The notes under the pieces were generated by a model. That model did no database searches and was not told the origin of the DNA. It was given only the letters and a program-made list of their open reading frames with translations. Of a DNA stretch of 64,000 nucleotides, positions 1 through 10,914 are shown piece by piece. The stretch comes from Haliclystus octoradiatus (lineage: Eukaryota; Cnidaria; Staurozoa; Stauromedusae; Haliclystidae). Each line of letters opens with the position of its first letter. Position 1 is the stretch's first letter. The position numbers and the translations under genes were made by a program. The stretch is from positions 37,565,845-37,629,844 of the forward strand of contig OU744447.1 in the NCBI GenBank assembly GCA_916610825.1. Direction: 5' to 3'.

Positions 1-129
1 ATACTAATATGTTACAATAAAATCTACATTAACTTTAAAACTAAGAAATAAAACTCAAATCAATGCACCCATATAATGATTATAGCATTTCCTCTTTGAA
101 CTGAGATTCTAATTTGCTGAAGAACTTTC

Positions 130-1760
130 TTGAACTTCTGCTACCTTGTTAAGTAGTGAACCTAGTTCTTTTAAAATGATCTGCCTCCTTTGCCAAAACA
201 GTCGCTTGTTTCTGCTCCTATTGATAAACAAAGTACGCGACACTTAATTGATGAGATTTTTCCAACTTTGGTGTTTCCGCTTTGTAGGCTACTTCAGATG
301 CTTGTATATTTGAATTAGCAATATGCAATTTTGCAAACGTATCCACATCAGGTAAAATCCCACACCATGCAGCGACCTTTTTTCCATGGAATTTGGGAAA
401 GAGCATCAGGTGGTTCCGATTTGATCTAGATAAACTAGGAGGCTCAAGTAATGATGGTTTGTGAGCTGATTCTAATGATCGATGAATAATTCTGTTAATT
501 TCTGAGTGTCTACCCCATCTACCTGCTAAAGATTTGCACAGAAAGCCGTGCCTGCCAAACACATCAACAGGTAGATTACAAGAGGTACAGTAATGGGATT
601 CACAAGTCTTGCAACCAATGAGTGTAGAGCAACGGCTATTCTCAGATGTTGATCAGAAAGCATTTGCCCCAATGGTGCAGCTTGCAATGCTTAGAGCCAT
701 ATCCCAGGGGTCCCAGCTTCTTTCTCGACAGAGGCAAGTAAGCGAGCTCTATCTATTTTGCAAGTATTTGCCTTTGCAGGATGGTATTAAAGTTAATGTC
801 AATATTAGGAGGCTCCCATGATCTCTGTTTAGTGGGTCTTTAGGTGTTGTATCTGAGGCTGTATTATCTTTCCATTTTTCCAATACGTGGATATAATCTG
901 GTAGTACAGCTACTTTTGGCTTCAGAGATAAGGGAGTATACCAGGTCTACCGTTGCACGAATTGATGATATATACGCAGGTAAAGCAGGATAAGAAGTTT
1001 TTCGGACTCAAAGGCCGCCATGGGATACTGGTAAGGACGGTTGAAGCCAAGATGTTGTGTCAAATTGGATGTTAAGAATGTTCTCCAGACAATCATGGAA
1101 TGTTATATCCCAGTTTAATAATTCTAGGGAATCAAAAAAGGGTGATTACCTCAAAATTGAGAGTATTTTGGGAGAAGACAGACAATGTCTCAACAAAATT
1201 AGTGCATGATGCATGGGCATTTAATTTTTCAATGCGACTTTCCATAGTAATCAGTTCATTCGTTTTCCTTTGAAAAATTGATGCAATCGTATTTTTACCA
1301 AGTGGGGCTCCTATTAATGTAACATCTACTTGATCAGTGATTGTAAGATTCATAAATTCTGTTGCATGTAACGATAAATCCGATTGACAAATGATGTCAG
1401 ATTTGGATTGGTTGCAGGGATAAACCAATTTCTTTGTTATGTTTTCCAATAAGGTCTAAAGGTCGTTTAAAACAGTTTCTTTGTCACCAACCAAGGTACC
1501 ATCATTCAAATACCAAACATTGAAGTTGCTTTTCAATATTTCTACTACCGGATGAATGGTCAGACGGAAAAGAAACGGACCAAGAGGATCTCCTTGTAGA
1601 ACACCTTCTGATGAGTGAATGAATTCATCTTGACCATAGAAAATAGAAGCTGGTTCTTTATATAATTGATGGACGTAGGCATACAGTTCCGGGAAAAGAT
1701 CTCTGGCTTCAGATAAAACGTTGTCTTTTCGATTTTGATTGAATTTGGTATTACCAAATG
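130..1760 (-). mobile_element. Non-LTR-type retrotransposon pol relic (reverse transcriptase to C-terminal region)
   Basis: Read on the minus strand, about 1740-1450 encodes reverse transcriptase core motifs: VLQGDPLGPFLF, followed by WYLNDGTLVGD. The second is the YxDD-type catalytic box with its first Asp changed to Asn, so the copy is catalytically dead. The frame continues over a TAG stop near 1450 into 1449-1132 (LIGAPLGKNTI), and after further breaks a C-terminal block at 562-218 contains GRHSEINRIIHRSLESAHK, LEPPSLSRS and KVAAWCGILPDVDTFAKLHI. That block resembles the conserved tail of pol proteins common in marine invertebrate genomes, from memory of the family. The element is broken by stops and frameshifts and has no recognisable ends here; its left limit may lie outside the window. 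Confidence 0.75.
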
Positions 1761-1789
1761 AGAATTTACCCGCTTATGTTTTTCTTTGT

Positions 1790-2240
1790 CTTGTTTTAGT
1801 CTTTGTAACTAAATCAGCATTTCCTGCCAATTACAGCTATCTAACAAGTCCTATCAACCTTTCAATCAAAGCATCTACATTGCCAAAAAACTTCAAATAT
1901 ACTATCATCTCTCCTATACCAAAAACACCAGCTGCCTCTACACCTAATAAACATTGTCCTTAGCTCTTCCATCATTAGTTTCAAAAACTTTAAAAGAATT
2001 GTATATGTTCAGCTCTATCCATATCTTTCAAAACTTCAATAAATATCAAAATGGGTTTTAGCTTGGGCGCTCCACGATCCCTGCTCTACTGAACATCACA
2101 GAAACCAATTATAAAACAATGCATCAACAGAAACTCTCGTTCCTCATGTTAATGGATTTATTCAAAGCTTTTGACAGTCTGCAGCACAACATACTGATCA
2201 CAAGCTGAAACTTTTTGGAAATTTGAATTTTGATCTTCGT
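1790..2240 (+). mobile_element. CR1/Jockey-like LINE reverse transcriptase fragment
   Basis: On the plus strand, broken frames spell the N-terminal half of a CR1/Jockey/L2-type reverse transcriptase: ISPIPKTPAASTPN, then after a stop and frame changes a region corresponding to the usual 'RPI..LP..SK..E' block, then LGRSTIPALLNITETNYKTM and SFLMLMDLFKAFDSLQHNIL. The last contains the LxDLxKAFDS catalytic A-box region. It lies in opposite orientation to the pol relic just upstream and is a different family. No 3' tail or target duplication is visible. Confidence 0.7.
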
Positions 2241-3125
2241 GTATAGTACAACACAATTACAAAAAGTACAAACAAAAATATACAAAAAAACTGGGCAGCC
2301 ACACTAATTGACGGGGGAAGAAAATATGATAAGATGTATTATTTATTAAATGAATTAAAATGACTTTCAATTGAAGACACTGTATATGTTGTGCACAGCA
2401 TCGACTGCTCATCAATCCGCTCTTGGAGAAAATAGGACAGCTTTACAACATTTATTTAAAAAATCTCAATCACCATAAGGCACTCGAAACAAATTCTTAT
2501 TACTTCCCTGTGTTAAGATGGACCGCGGAAAAAGATGTTTTTCTTTTCGAGGTGCAAGTCATCATGAATAAACATGTCAATGTACATAGCTATAACCAAA
2601 TAAAATATTATCAAAATTATTAAATAAAGCAAAAAACAAACAAAAGTAATAAGGATCGCCTTCACCTGTTCAAGCTTCAAGAAAAAAAACAAAAAATCGT
2701 CTTCATCTGTATTGTAATGTGAACTATTTTGAAATAGCTATTTATGTATTAAGTTTTTAATAGGCCTTAAAATAGGCTATATACTACTATACTACTACTA
2801 CTAGTGAATTTATAACTTATTTAATTTTATTTCGTACAAAAATTTTGGAAATGAAATTTCAAAAATATTTTCAAACATTTTTTCTAAACCCAAGTAAAAT
2901 TGATCCAAAATGATTGCTCTCATATTTTGACTATTAAATTCTTTGTTATTAAAAGTTACCATGATGCTGACTCCATTTTCTCTATGAAGAGCAAGTGAAA
3001 ATCGCTGATGTAGATAAATTCTGCGCTTGGATTTAAGATGCTTCTTCTTTTAATTATGTCCTTGATAAATGACAAGGCAGATGGTCCATTAGCTACACAT
3101 TCTCTCTATTTTTACTGTTATGAAT
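2241..3125. other. Intergenic, AT-rich, no gene recognised
   Basis: No frame with convincing protein similarity. The 66-codon frame at 2423-2623 has no recognisable domain and lies in decayed repeat sequence. A short CTA/ACT trinucleotide run lies near 2780-2805. Confidence 0.5.
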
Positions 3126-3532
3126 GTATAGCTATACCATAGACTTACATAGGCTAACGAAAATGTGCAACATGTGGAACAAAGATGGCTGATCCAAAGG
3201 ACTCATTTTAGCGCTCTCCTAATTGAAATTTTCAAAATTATTTGATCTCTCCTATAAACTCTTTTGTAATCTAAACTCTAAACAATATGTTCCCACTGTC
3301 ATAGAAAGATACTTTAAATAGGATTTTATATTTTAACTCATGCATATGGTGCAACTGGAAATTGTTAGTAACTAATATAAATAACTCTTTTATAAAAAAA
3401 AATCCTGTTTCATTTAAAAACAAAAATTGCTCAAAAATTGGCTTGAAATTTCGCGGTTTTCAGGTCACTATGTGTTTTCCATGAAGTTTGGCAATGGAAT
3501 CAGCAGTGTATATGTAAGTCTATGAGCTATAC
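3126..3532. mobile_element. MITE-like element with ~22-bp terminal inverted repeats
   Basis: The left end (TAGCTATACCATAGACTTAC, about 3128-3147) is the inverted complement, with one or two mismatches, of the right end (GTAAGTCTATGAGCTATACT, about 3513-3532). The interior has no coding potential. Size of about 400 bp and paired ends fit a non-autonomous DNA transposon. I see no second copy in the window. Confidence 0.65.
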
Positions 3533-4027
3533 TTACTCTTTTTATGCTTGGTGCTTTTCTTTGTCTCTATACATGTTCTGCAGCTGCACAAACATGCTTC
3601 TTAAATGTTGTTCTCCAAGTGGCTAGGTGCGAGAGTGTCCGGACATTACCAAAACGCGCATCGTCCTTTCTTCCAATGAATGAAGGGTCATTATATACGG
3701 AATTTCAAGTCTGATATTGCCAGACCCAGTGTTCCCAGTTGACGAGGAACAATTGCAGTTGATGTATGTATGTATATTTTTTATAAGAATATTTCAGCTT
3801 GTTAATACATTGATAAAACATCCACTTACGTATTACACAATATTTTGCATATGCATAGTTATAGATAATAGCTTTAATCAATACATACGATTATTTAAAA
3901 TCTCTGTAAATTTGATGTATCCAATTGACTGTTAAAGGAAGCAATAGATTTACTCTTCATGGCTTCACTTGAAAAATTGTTCCACCAAGGAATTACTCTA
4001 CTTACAAAGAATATTTGACAGCTTCGA

Positions 4028-4260
4028 GCCCGGGGGGGGGGGTAACTTAAGAAATTTCAGGGACGGGGGGGTCCAATTTAAACTCAGAATTTTTCCCTTC
4101 AAAATTTTGTTTTTCCAAAGTTGATACCTCAAATATCTTATTAAGGCCAAAATGTATACCCTAAATATTTTTCAATTTTTGAAACCAAAAAACGAACGAA
4201 ATTCTATACGACAAGAGAGTTTGACCGGGATTTTTGGCCAACATCCTACGTTTTAACTGC
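4028..4260 (-). mobile_element. Partial copy of the GGGGGTAACT-ended MITE family
   Basis: Starts with a G-run followed by GTAACT and then reads AAGAAATTTCAGGGACGGGG, the reverse complement of the right end of the copy at 44730-45062. The interior phrases 'gttgatacctcaaatat' and 'ggccaaaatgtataccct' also match that copy in reverse. The other end is missing or decayed. See the better-preserved copies at 16936-17583 and 28965-29283. Confidence 0.65.
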
Positions 4261-4489
4261 CATATTGCACAGAAAACGAAAGTCGGAAGCGTTTTACTTT
4301 TTTTTGTTAAATTTTTAATCGCTCATCCCAATAATTCTAGCTACTTTTCTAGAAGTATAAACATTCCAATAAGAGATACATGCCTTCAAAGTGGATACTT
4401 TTATTTTGAATTGAAACCGTTTTCTGACCTTTTTACAGTAGTGGTTCTGAAATAGTTTGGAGCTGGAGTAATAGTTGGAGTCTATTTTT

Positions 4490-5010
4490 CTACCATTTAT
4501 TTGCTGAGCCTGAATCGGGATAAAACAGATCTATGAGGTCTTTTTCGTATATGGAGCCGAGGTGTACACGAGGAGGATTCAAACTCCAGTTAACTTCGAC
4601 AAGAATGTCAACATTTCAACCGGAGCCGGACTGGAGTGGATTTTTTGTCATTAGCAGGAGTCGGAGCCGCGGGGTCTAAAATGAAATTCTGATAATTTCT
4701 TAATAATAATTTCAAAATTGAAAATTACCTTCATATTTCTACATAGGTTGGATTCCAGGATTGTCTACGTATTTCAGATTATTTTGTACCTTTCTTCTTT
4801 CTATATTTGCTTAATTATAATATATATTCATATTATAGTCCATAGTCCATTTTCAGACTTTGTACAGGAGTTTATTTTAAATATTTTTGAGATTTAGCCG
4901 GAGTTGGAGTCAACTTATCTTACATTTTCAGAGCCGGACTCGAAGTCAAACGTTTTCATATGTACTTTTTTCGGATTTAGAGTGAAAAAATCGGACTCCG
5001 TGACAGCTGT
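4490..5010. repeat. Dispersed GGAGTCGGAGTC-rich repeat
   Basis: Imperfect runs of GGAGTC/GACTCC words (for example 4580-4680 and 4895-5005) flanking AT-rich sequence. The same composition recurs at about 10045-10140, 19950-20370 and 43385-43510, so this is an interspersed family and not a local microsatellite. The 103-codon frame at 4904-5215 lies in it and shows no domain. Confidence 0.55.
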
Positions 5011-5435
5011 GACGACATTGCTTAATAAAAATGCGGATAACCGATGTCCGTTTATCTATTATTCTAGACAAACAGGGTTGGTCTACTCAAGCAACAAACA
5101 CAATAGACTTGTGGCTTCATCATACAATCGGGTGATAAAAGGTTGTCATACCTTAGTAACCAACGAGATATGCATGAAAGAAAATAAACAATCATTATTG
5201 AAATACGAATCATAGAATGTCTAACTTTGGAACACGCGAGTTATTCTGATCGTCCAAACGTTATCGTGGATTAGAATATTTTATCAATAATTATATGCAT
5301 ATCTGTCGAGGAAATATAACCATTTGCTAATCACATAATTATTACGTATGATATTGTGGGATAAGACTGTGGTTATATTGTGCATGGATACTTGCAAAGT
5401 AAAAGATTATTGATTTACATCGCTTTTTAACAGCT

Positions 5436-5472
5436 ATGTCGGAAGACGCAGAATGGAATGGTTATTTTGGAT
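5436..5472 (+). CDS. Synaptotagmin-like gene, predicted first coding exon
   Basis: ATG TCG GAA GAC.. encodes MSEDAEWNGYFG and runs into a GTGAGT donor in phase 1. The next exon is preceded by a pyrimidine-rich acceptor ending TTTTAG at 8243 and must be entered in phase 1, so the two fit exactly and give a short luminal N-terminus before the membrane helix. The alternative is a start at ATG 8222, which would translate the polypyrimidine tract itself (MNFSFLL). I prefer the spliced model. A TTTTTAACAG just before the ATG might be the acceptor of a 5' noncoding exon. Confidence 0.65.
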
Positions 5473-8400
5473 GTGAGTATTTCAATGTTTTTTTTTAGAT
5501 CACTCCTCACTGAACCACGCGCTCGTCAAGTGAAATCGATTGCGGCATTTTATCACAATCAAATGGAAGGTTATAATAATAATCTTCTTATTAAGTTATT
5601 CAAATTCATACTACGGTAATTATTGATTGGAAATAGAAATATGCCATATGACATACAAGGATTTGAGGTTGACCAGCAATCTTTTGTTCTCTACTGACTT
5701 CATTTAGAATAAATGTCACCCCGTTTTGGTAATGTATATATGAATATGACATGTCCAAAGGTTGCGTTGTCCTCCGGGTTGTCCTGTAGAGCTTTTTAAT
5801 ATCGACCAAGTTTATGCTGCATAACAATACATCCTGGGATCATAATCTTTTCAAACTACACTACCAGAGGGTTATAAATTTGTTCTTTAAATAATTATCC
5901 AGGAACTTCTTTGTAACCTTTGAAAAAGCTGTCTAGGCAGTACCCAAAGCTCAGCTGGAACTCCAAATAACAATTATAAATACACTATAGTCAATTGACA
6001 TCACGCTCCAAGCCCGGGGGTAACTTCCATTGCGCTTCGTCGGGGCGTGTTCAAATAGAACTTGTGGCAGAATGGCCATAAAAACTTTTCACATGATGAA
6101 AAAGATACCCCAAATATATTTTTATGAATGACAAGTTCAACCAAAAATAAACAAAAACAAAAAATTCATAGTCAAAAATTGTTTGCAAAATAAAAAAATT
6201 GAAAAGTATCAAAATGATATCTCCTTCTGGAAATGATAAAACTTTTTCTGAAAAAGGCATAACCTAAAAAGCTTTTCTGGATTTTGAAAAAGGTACAGTA
6301 CCCTTTAATATTTGAAAGTCCCCGTATACCAAAAGTATGAATACCCCTGCGGGGTCCCAAGACCCCTGGGAAACACCCAGAGGTTAGCAAACGAAGACAG
6401 TGTAAAAATCGATTAATTTTCCCAGTAATTTCCCGGTCCCTCTTTCAAGAACGTAAACATAATGCAGATTCTGGGTACCCGTACAATGTAATTGTTAACC
6501 CCTCCCCTCAATAATAGGAATAGTGTAGGAAACATGAAAATACCTTCATGTGATTACAATTTATCTGGACACTATTTACAACCTGTCAATAAGATCAAAG
6601 ACCTTGGAGTTATCCTCACTTCAGATCTAAAGTCATCTTCTCATTGCTCAATGATTGCATCTAAAGCATACTCAAGACTTTATTTAATATTAAAATGTTT
6701 CACCTGTCGTAATCCTGAATTACTAGTCAAAGCCTACAAAACATATGTACGCCCACTGTTGGAAACGGTTTCACCATTGTGGAATCCCTGTCTTCAAAAA
6801 GATATTGTTACAATAGAGAAAGTTCAAAGGCATTTAACAAGAAAAATGAACCCTTCAAGAGTAGACAGTTTGTATTACAAGTCATATCCTGAAAGACTAA
6901 AATATTACAATCTTGAATCGTTGGAAACTCGTAGAATTGAAAATGATTTAATTTTTATGTTTAAAATAACTCATAATATGGTCGATTTAGACATAAATAA
7001 GCTTTGCGATTTTGATATAAATAAATACAACATGAGAGGAAACTCGTACAAATTAAAATCAAAATCAATCCCCAAGTTTAAATCCATTCAAAATGACTTT
7101 TGCAATCGTGTCATACCTTGGTGAAATTCTCTGCCAGAGAAATGTGTTACTTCAAAGACAGTGCCAGCATTCAAACGTTCTTTAGCTAGCATAGATCTAA
7201 ATGCCTTGTAAATACTTTAGTACAAATGTCGTAACCTTTAAATTTTATCTTATAACCTTTTTAACTTAGCTAGATAGTTCTAAATGCCTTGTAAATATTT
7301 GAGTAGCAATTTTTGTTTGTAAAACTTTTATCTTAATAACATATCGTAACTTTTTTAACGGCTTTACATAAGTGGGAACCACAAGTTTCCCTGTATTTGC
7401 CTGTCACCATTGTTGACAAATAAAATACATACATACACATACATACATAAAGATTTTTGTGAAACAATTAATTCTGGCAATTTTGAAGGAGTTGAGGTCA
7501 TGAAACTTCCAAGTGGGCATACACGCCAATTTTATTGGACAAAATTACAAATGATACCATGATACCCTACTACTGTAGTCAGGAACACATAGTTATGACC
7601 TTGTACATATATGGCATACTGAAATTAATGGCACCAGGATTTCCCTAGCCTGCCTGCAGACAGACTTTTTCGTCGTATAGTCCTATACAATCCATATATG
7701 ACTATACAAAGGAAAAATCTGTCTGCATGCAGGCTAGGATTTCCCGGACTGGGAAGCGATTGTAAAACATATTAAACGTATTAAATCTTGAAAACATACC
7801 GAAGTGTCCCGAAGAGAAGCCGTAGCGTCTGTGCACTCTCTGCTTATAGAAATCCGACAAATATATTTTTAGAATTTTTCACAAGATAGACCGATCGACT
7901 GTCCTTCTTCATTTTATTTGTACTCCTAATGGCCCCTGGGATTGTAGATATGTTCCTGGGATAAACAGAAGCTGCATAATGGATCATTCTAGTATCAACA
8001 AGTCATAAACTTATCCTCATTGGTTATTGCTTTGAGCTGAATGTAGTTCTCAAAAAAAAAAAAATATACATGTTCTCCGGTATGACAATAACATCTTAGC
8101 TGTACGATATTATTATTTTAAAGGCCTGCACAAACCCAAACCATTATATCACGATTATGGCATTAAGTTACGATCGGAATTATTTTCATCTTATCATTAT
8201 CAGATTATTTGATTTTCACATATGAATTTTTCTTTTCTTTTAGTGTCAAAAGAAGGTTTGATAGCGTTAATAATTGTATCAAGTCTTTTGGTGATAATTG
8301 CTTTTACAACTTGTGCATTGCAAATATACCGTGCCTGTACACGTAAAGGCCGTCGAAAAGTAAGACGTTCACGATCAAAACGCAGTACACGAAGTTATAC

Positions 8401-10895
8401 ATCTTTCTCGTCCTTCGATGACGACGAACCAGAATTTACTCCACTTAAAACTAGAGGTAGTTTTATAAACCGTACTAGTACCTTAGATCCAATTGAAGAA
8501 GAAGAATTACAAAGATTGAGTCTTGGTAGACTAGATCTAGCAGCTCGCTATTATACGCATAGAGATAAATTACAAATTGTAATTAAAGAGGCTCAACTTG
8601 GTAATGTTGAAGCGAGTCTATTACAAAATGGATTCTTATATGTTACAATTGCCCTTTTACCAGATCGTAAAAATGTCTTTGAAAGTGCTTTAGTTCCTGT
8701 ATCTCAAATCGTTGACTTGGATGAAATCTGTGAATTTGATATTGAAAGACCAGATGTAGTCGGACGTTCACTGTTAGCTATTGTATGTATTTGTGACCGA
8801 TATTCAAAACATCGAACATTGGCCGAGATTACATATAATCTGGATCGAAATGAACGAGAAGATGATGTCGTTAATGGAGAAATGAGTTTAGAGAAATTAC
8901 TTTGTGTTGAGATATCACGAGTTGAACCAACCGATAATATGGTAAGGAGAAATTGAAATATATCAACATGTAATTAAGTATCCAATTTAGCAAAATATTT
9001 TGAAAGGCTTCCAAATTTCATTTGAAGTACCTGGCATAACTATGTTGTTAGTTGTTAATTGAAAAATAGACCCAATAGTCGTTGTTTCCAACCAGAAATT
9101 TACTATAATAATTCTCCTAAAAACATACGGAAGCATAATTAACAGACTAATTAGTATAATAGCACGCTTCGCAAATGATGTCATTTTCCAAAAATACAAT
9201 AACGCCAGTACGGGCAAACGCAAAACGATTGGACTTTATATTAATTATTCTAATTTATGATGACATCATGTGGTGACGACAGCACAACGTTATATCTTTC
9301 TCTGTTGTGTTTTATCCAGAGTTTGCGGTTAGATGATATTCTCATAGGGGAAATTCTGTTTTCTCTGTGTTATATGCCAACGGCTGGTAGATTAACACTG
9401 GTTGTAATGAAAGGAAGAAGTTTACCACTTAATGATGAAAAGGGTAAAGGTACGCTCGTCTCTTCATTTTGTTGTTACTCTTTTTTTATAAGAACATGGT
9501 TTATAATAATAAAGTATAAAAAAATTAATTATAGTGAGTGTAAACTCAGATACACATATAATATGAAAGTGCTCGCTTTTGTGTAAAACAGAGAATTATA
9601 TAATTAGAGAAAAAGACAAGGTAAAGGTTTGACTTGCCCAAATCTCACTTTTTACTTTGACGATTTTGATATGTTGGTAAGTGTTGGTTACCACTCGTCA
9701 AATTGCGGCGTATCAAAGTAGGACTTATAGATCAGTCAAGGCAAAGGCAAAAAGGTTCATCTTTGTCTCAAGAACACAGTTTATAAGTTATAATAACGCT
9801 GAGGCTCAAACTGCTAAAACATTGTGAGGTTCATTTTTTTTCAGATTATTCATAGAATTCAAAAGTTGTAGGAAATAACAATTTGTAGATGTATTTATCA
9901 CATAATAAACGTTTTGAAGCATTCAGTTTTCCCTGTTTCTGGAGTCATGTTTTACTCTAGGGTTTCATGGCACGTACGCTCTTTCGACCAAACAGATCGA
10001 AGAAAACCCTCGTGATAATTTAAAAGGCCATTTCTAATAGAAGCATTCAATCCCGAATCCGGCTCCGAAAATGTGAGAAAAGTAGACTCCGACCCCGTCT
10101 CCAAAAGATTTCAGAGAAACTCCTGTAAAAAGTCCGAAAAAAGAATTCATTTATCAACCCCAAATTAATTTACATGCAAAACTTCTGAATAAAATAGATG
10201 TTCTTTTGATGTTTGTCAATAAAGCCAACTATATAGGCATGCTGAGTGACAGGATACTGTAGTATTCTTATATAATTAGACATAAATTATCTTGTCACTA
10301 TTAGTCTATTACCAGACCTCTTACACCTAAATCACGAGACTCACTAAGATGGCTGACTGACAACACGTTTCTCGTGGCTCCGTCTCTACTTACCTCGTAT
10401 TTAATAAAATAAGAACATTACAGATACCACTGGAAAAGTGAAGGCATTTCGTTAATCAGATTTGACTCCGTTATGGAATCTCTACTGATGAGAAGCGTTG
10501 TCACTTATACATTCGCTTTCGATGAATTGTATTACCTACATAAACATTAGCCTAGATTCAACTTTATCATTTCTATTTTATTCTTCTCAGGAATTATAGT
10601 CAAGACATCGATTATAACTGGCTCTAAGCTACTGCGAAGTGTGCAAACCTCGCCCGTATGTAAATCTCGATCGCCAGTTTATAACGAAGCATTTGTATTT
10701 AATGTACCTTTCACCAAAGCAAAAGATACGAACATCGTATTAACTGTTATTCATGAGAAATCGAAACGAATGCTTGGTCGGGTTGTTGTTGGACCCGATT
10801 CTGATACTATGATCGGACGTAATCATTGGCGATCTGCTATGGCTGCACCTAGACGACCGATTGCTCAATGGCATAGCCTTGTACAATACTTATAA
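5436..10895 (+). CDS. Atypical synaptotagmin (TM + C2A + C2B), four exons, 387 aa
   Basis: Predicted exons: 5436-5472, 8244-8941, 9320-9443, 10591-10895; all introns are GT..AG and phases close in frame (1, 0, 1). Layout: a 13-residue N-terminal segment; a transmembrane helix at about 18-38 (LIALIIVSSLLVIIAFTTCA); a polybasic stretch at about 44-58 (RKGRRKVRRSRSKR); an acidic/Ser linker; C2A at about 100-215 (LLPDRKNVFES, CDRYSKH); C2B at about 253-380, ending in PRRPIAQWHSL, the family's C2B signature. The Ca2+-binding aspartates are mostly absent: C2A loop 1 has no DxxxxxDP motif, loop 3 keeps one Asp (CICDRYSKHR), and C2B lacks the SDPY segment. It is therefore probably a calcium-independent trafficking protein, as in the Syt12/14/15/16/17 group; which paralogue is not resolved. 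A stop at 10893-10895 and AATAAA 14 bp later end the gene. Confidence 0.85.
6005..6485. mobile_element. GGGGGTAACT-family MITE relic, in synaptotagmin intron 1
   Basis: Begins with AGCCCGGGGGTAACTTCCAT, the characteristic left end of the family, and has an interior resembling the reverse of the 28965-29283 copy (gaaaaagatacc, aaatatatttttatga). Open frames of about 70 codons on the minus strand here have no domain and are not genes. The right end is not clear. Confidence 0.55.
6486..7452 (+). mobile_element. CR1/L2-type LINE, truncated 3' end with microsatellite tail
   Basis: A 210-codon frame (6492-7124) encodes the C-terminal part of a CR1/L2/Jockey-like reverse transcriptase: KIKDLGVILTSDLKSSSH, then AYKTYVRPLLETVSPLWNP and IEKVQRHLTRKM. 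An in-frame TGA at 7122-7124 interrupts the common ending; the same frame goes on as NSLPEKCVTSKTVPAFKRSL to a stop at 7209-7211. The 3' untranslated part ends in AATAAAA and a (CATA)n tail at about 7425-7452, the short-repeat tail typical of CR1/L2 elements. It is 5'-truncated and inserted in the sense orientation in intron 1 of the synaptotagmin gene. One nonsense change in an otherwise open frame suggests a fairly recent insertion. Confidence 0.85.
7648..7742. mobile_element. Short foldback element (95 bp)
   Basis: The left arm CTAGCCTGCCTGCAGACAGA and right arm TCTGTCTGCATGCAGGCTAG are inverted complements separated by a second inverted pair (GTATAGTC..GACTATAC). Nearly the whole length folds into one hairpin. 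Partial copies of the same end lie at about 11466-11502 and 49311-49330, showing a dispersed family. It sits in intron 1 of the synaptotagmin gene. Confidence 0.75.
9444..10590. repeat. Synaptotagmin intron 3, containing GACTCC-rich repeat
   Basis: Non-coding. At about 10045-10140 it holds the dispersed GGAGTC/GACTCC repeat seen at 4490-5010. The remainder is AT-rich sequence with no element I recognise. Confidence 0.5.
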
Positions 10896-10908
10896 GATAA
10901 AATCCAAT

Positions 10909-10914
10909 AATAAA
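10909..10914 (+). promoter_or_regulatory. Polyadenylation signal of the synaptotagmin-like gene
   Basis: Canonical AATAAA, 14 bp after the TAA stop codon. Confidence 0.6.

Noticed and set aside
4904-5215. 103-codon plus-strand frame
   Set aside because: It lies in the GGAGTC-rich dispersed repeat; low-complexity codons and no family similarity.
8222-8243. ATG at 8222 as the synaptotagmin start
   Set aside because: The first codons are a polypyrimidine tract directly before a TTTTAG acceptor; a phase-compatible upstream exon gives a better N-terminus.
10480-10530. CTGATGA near 10489 as another hammerhead
   Set aside because: No GAAA at the required position and no pairing stem I.
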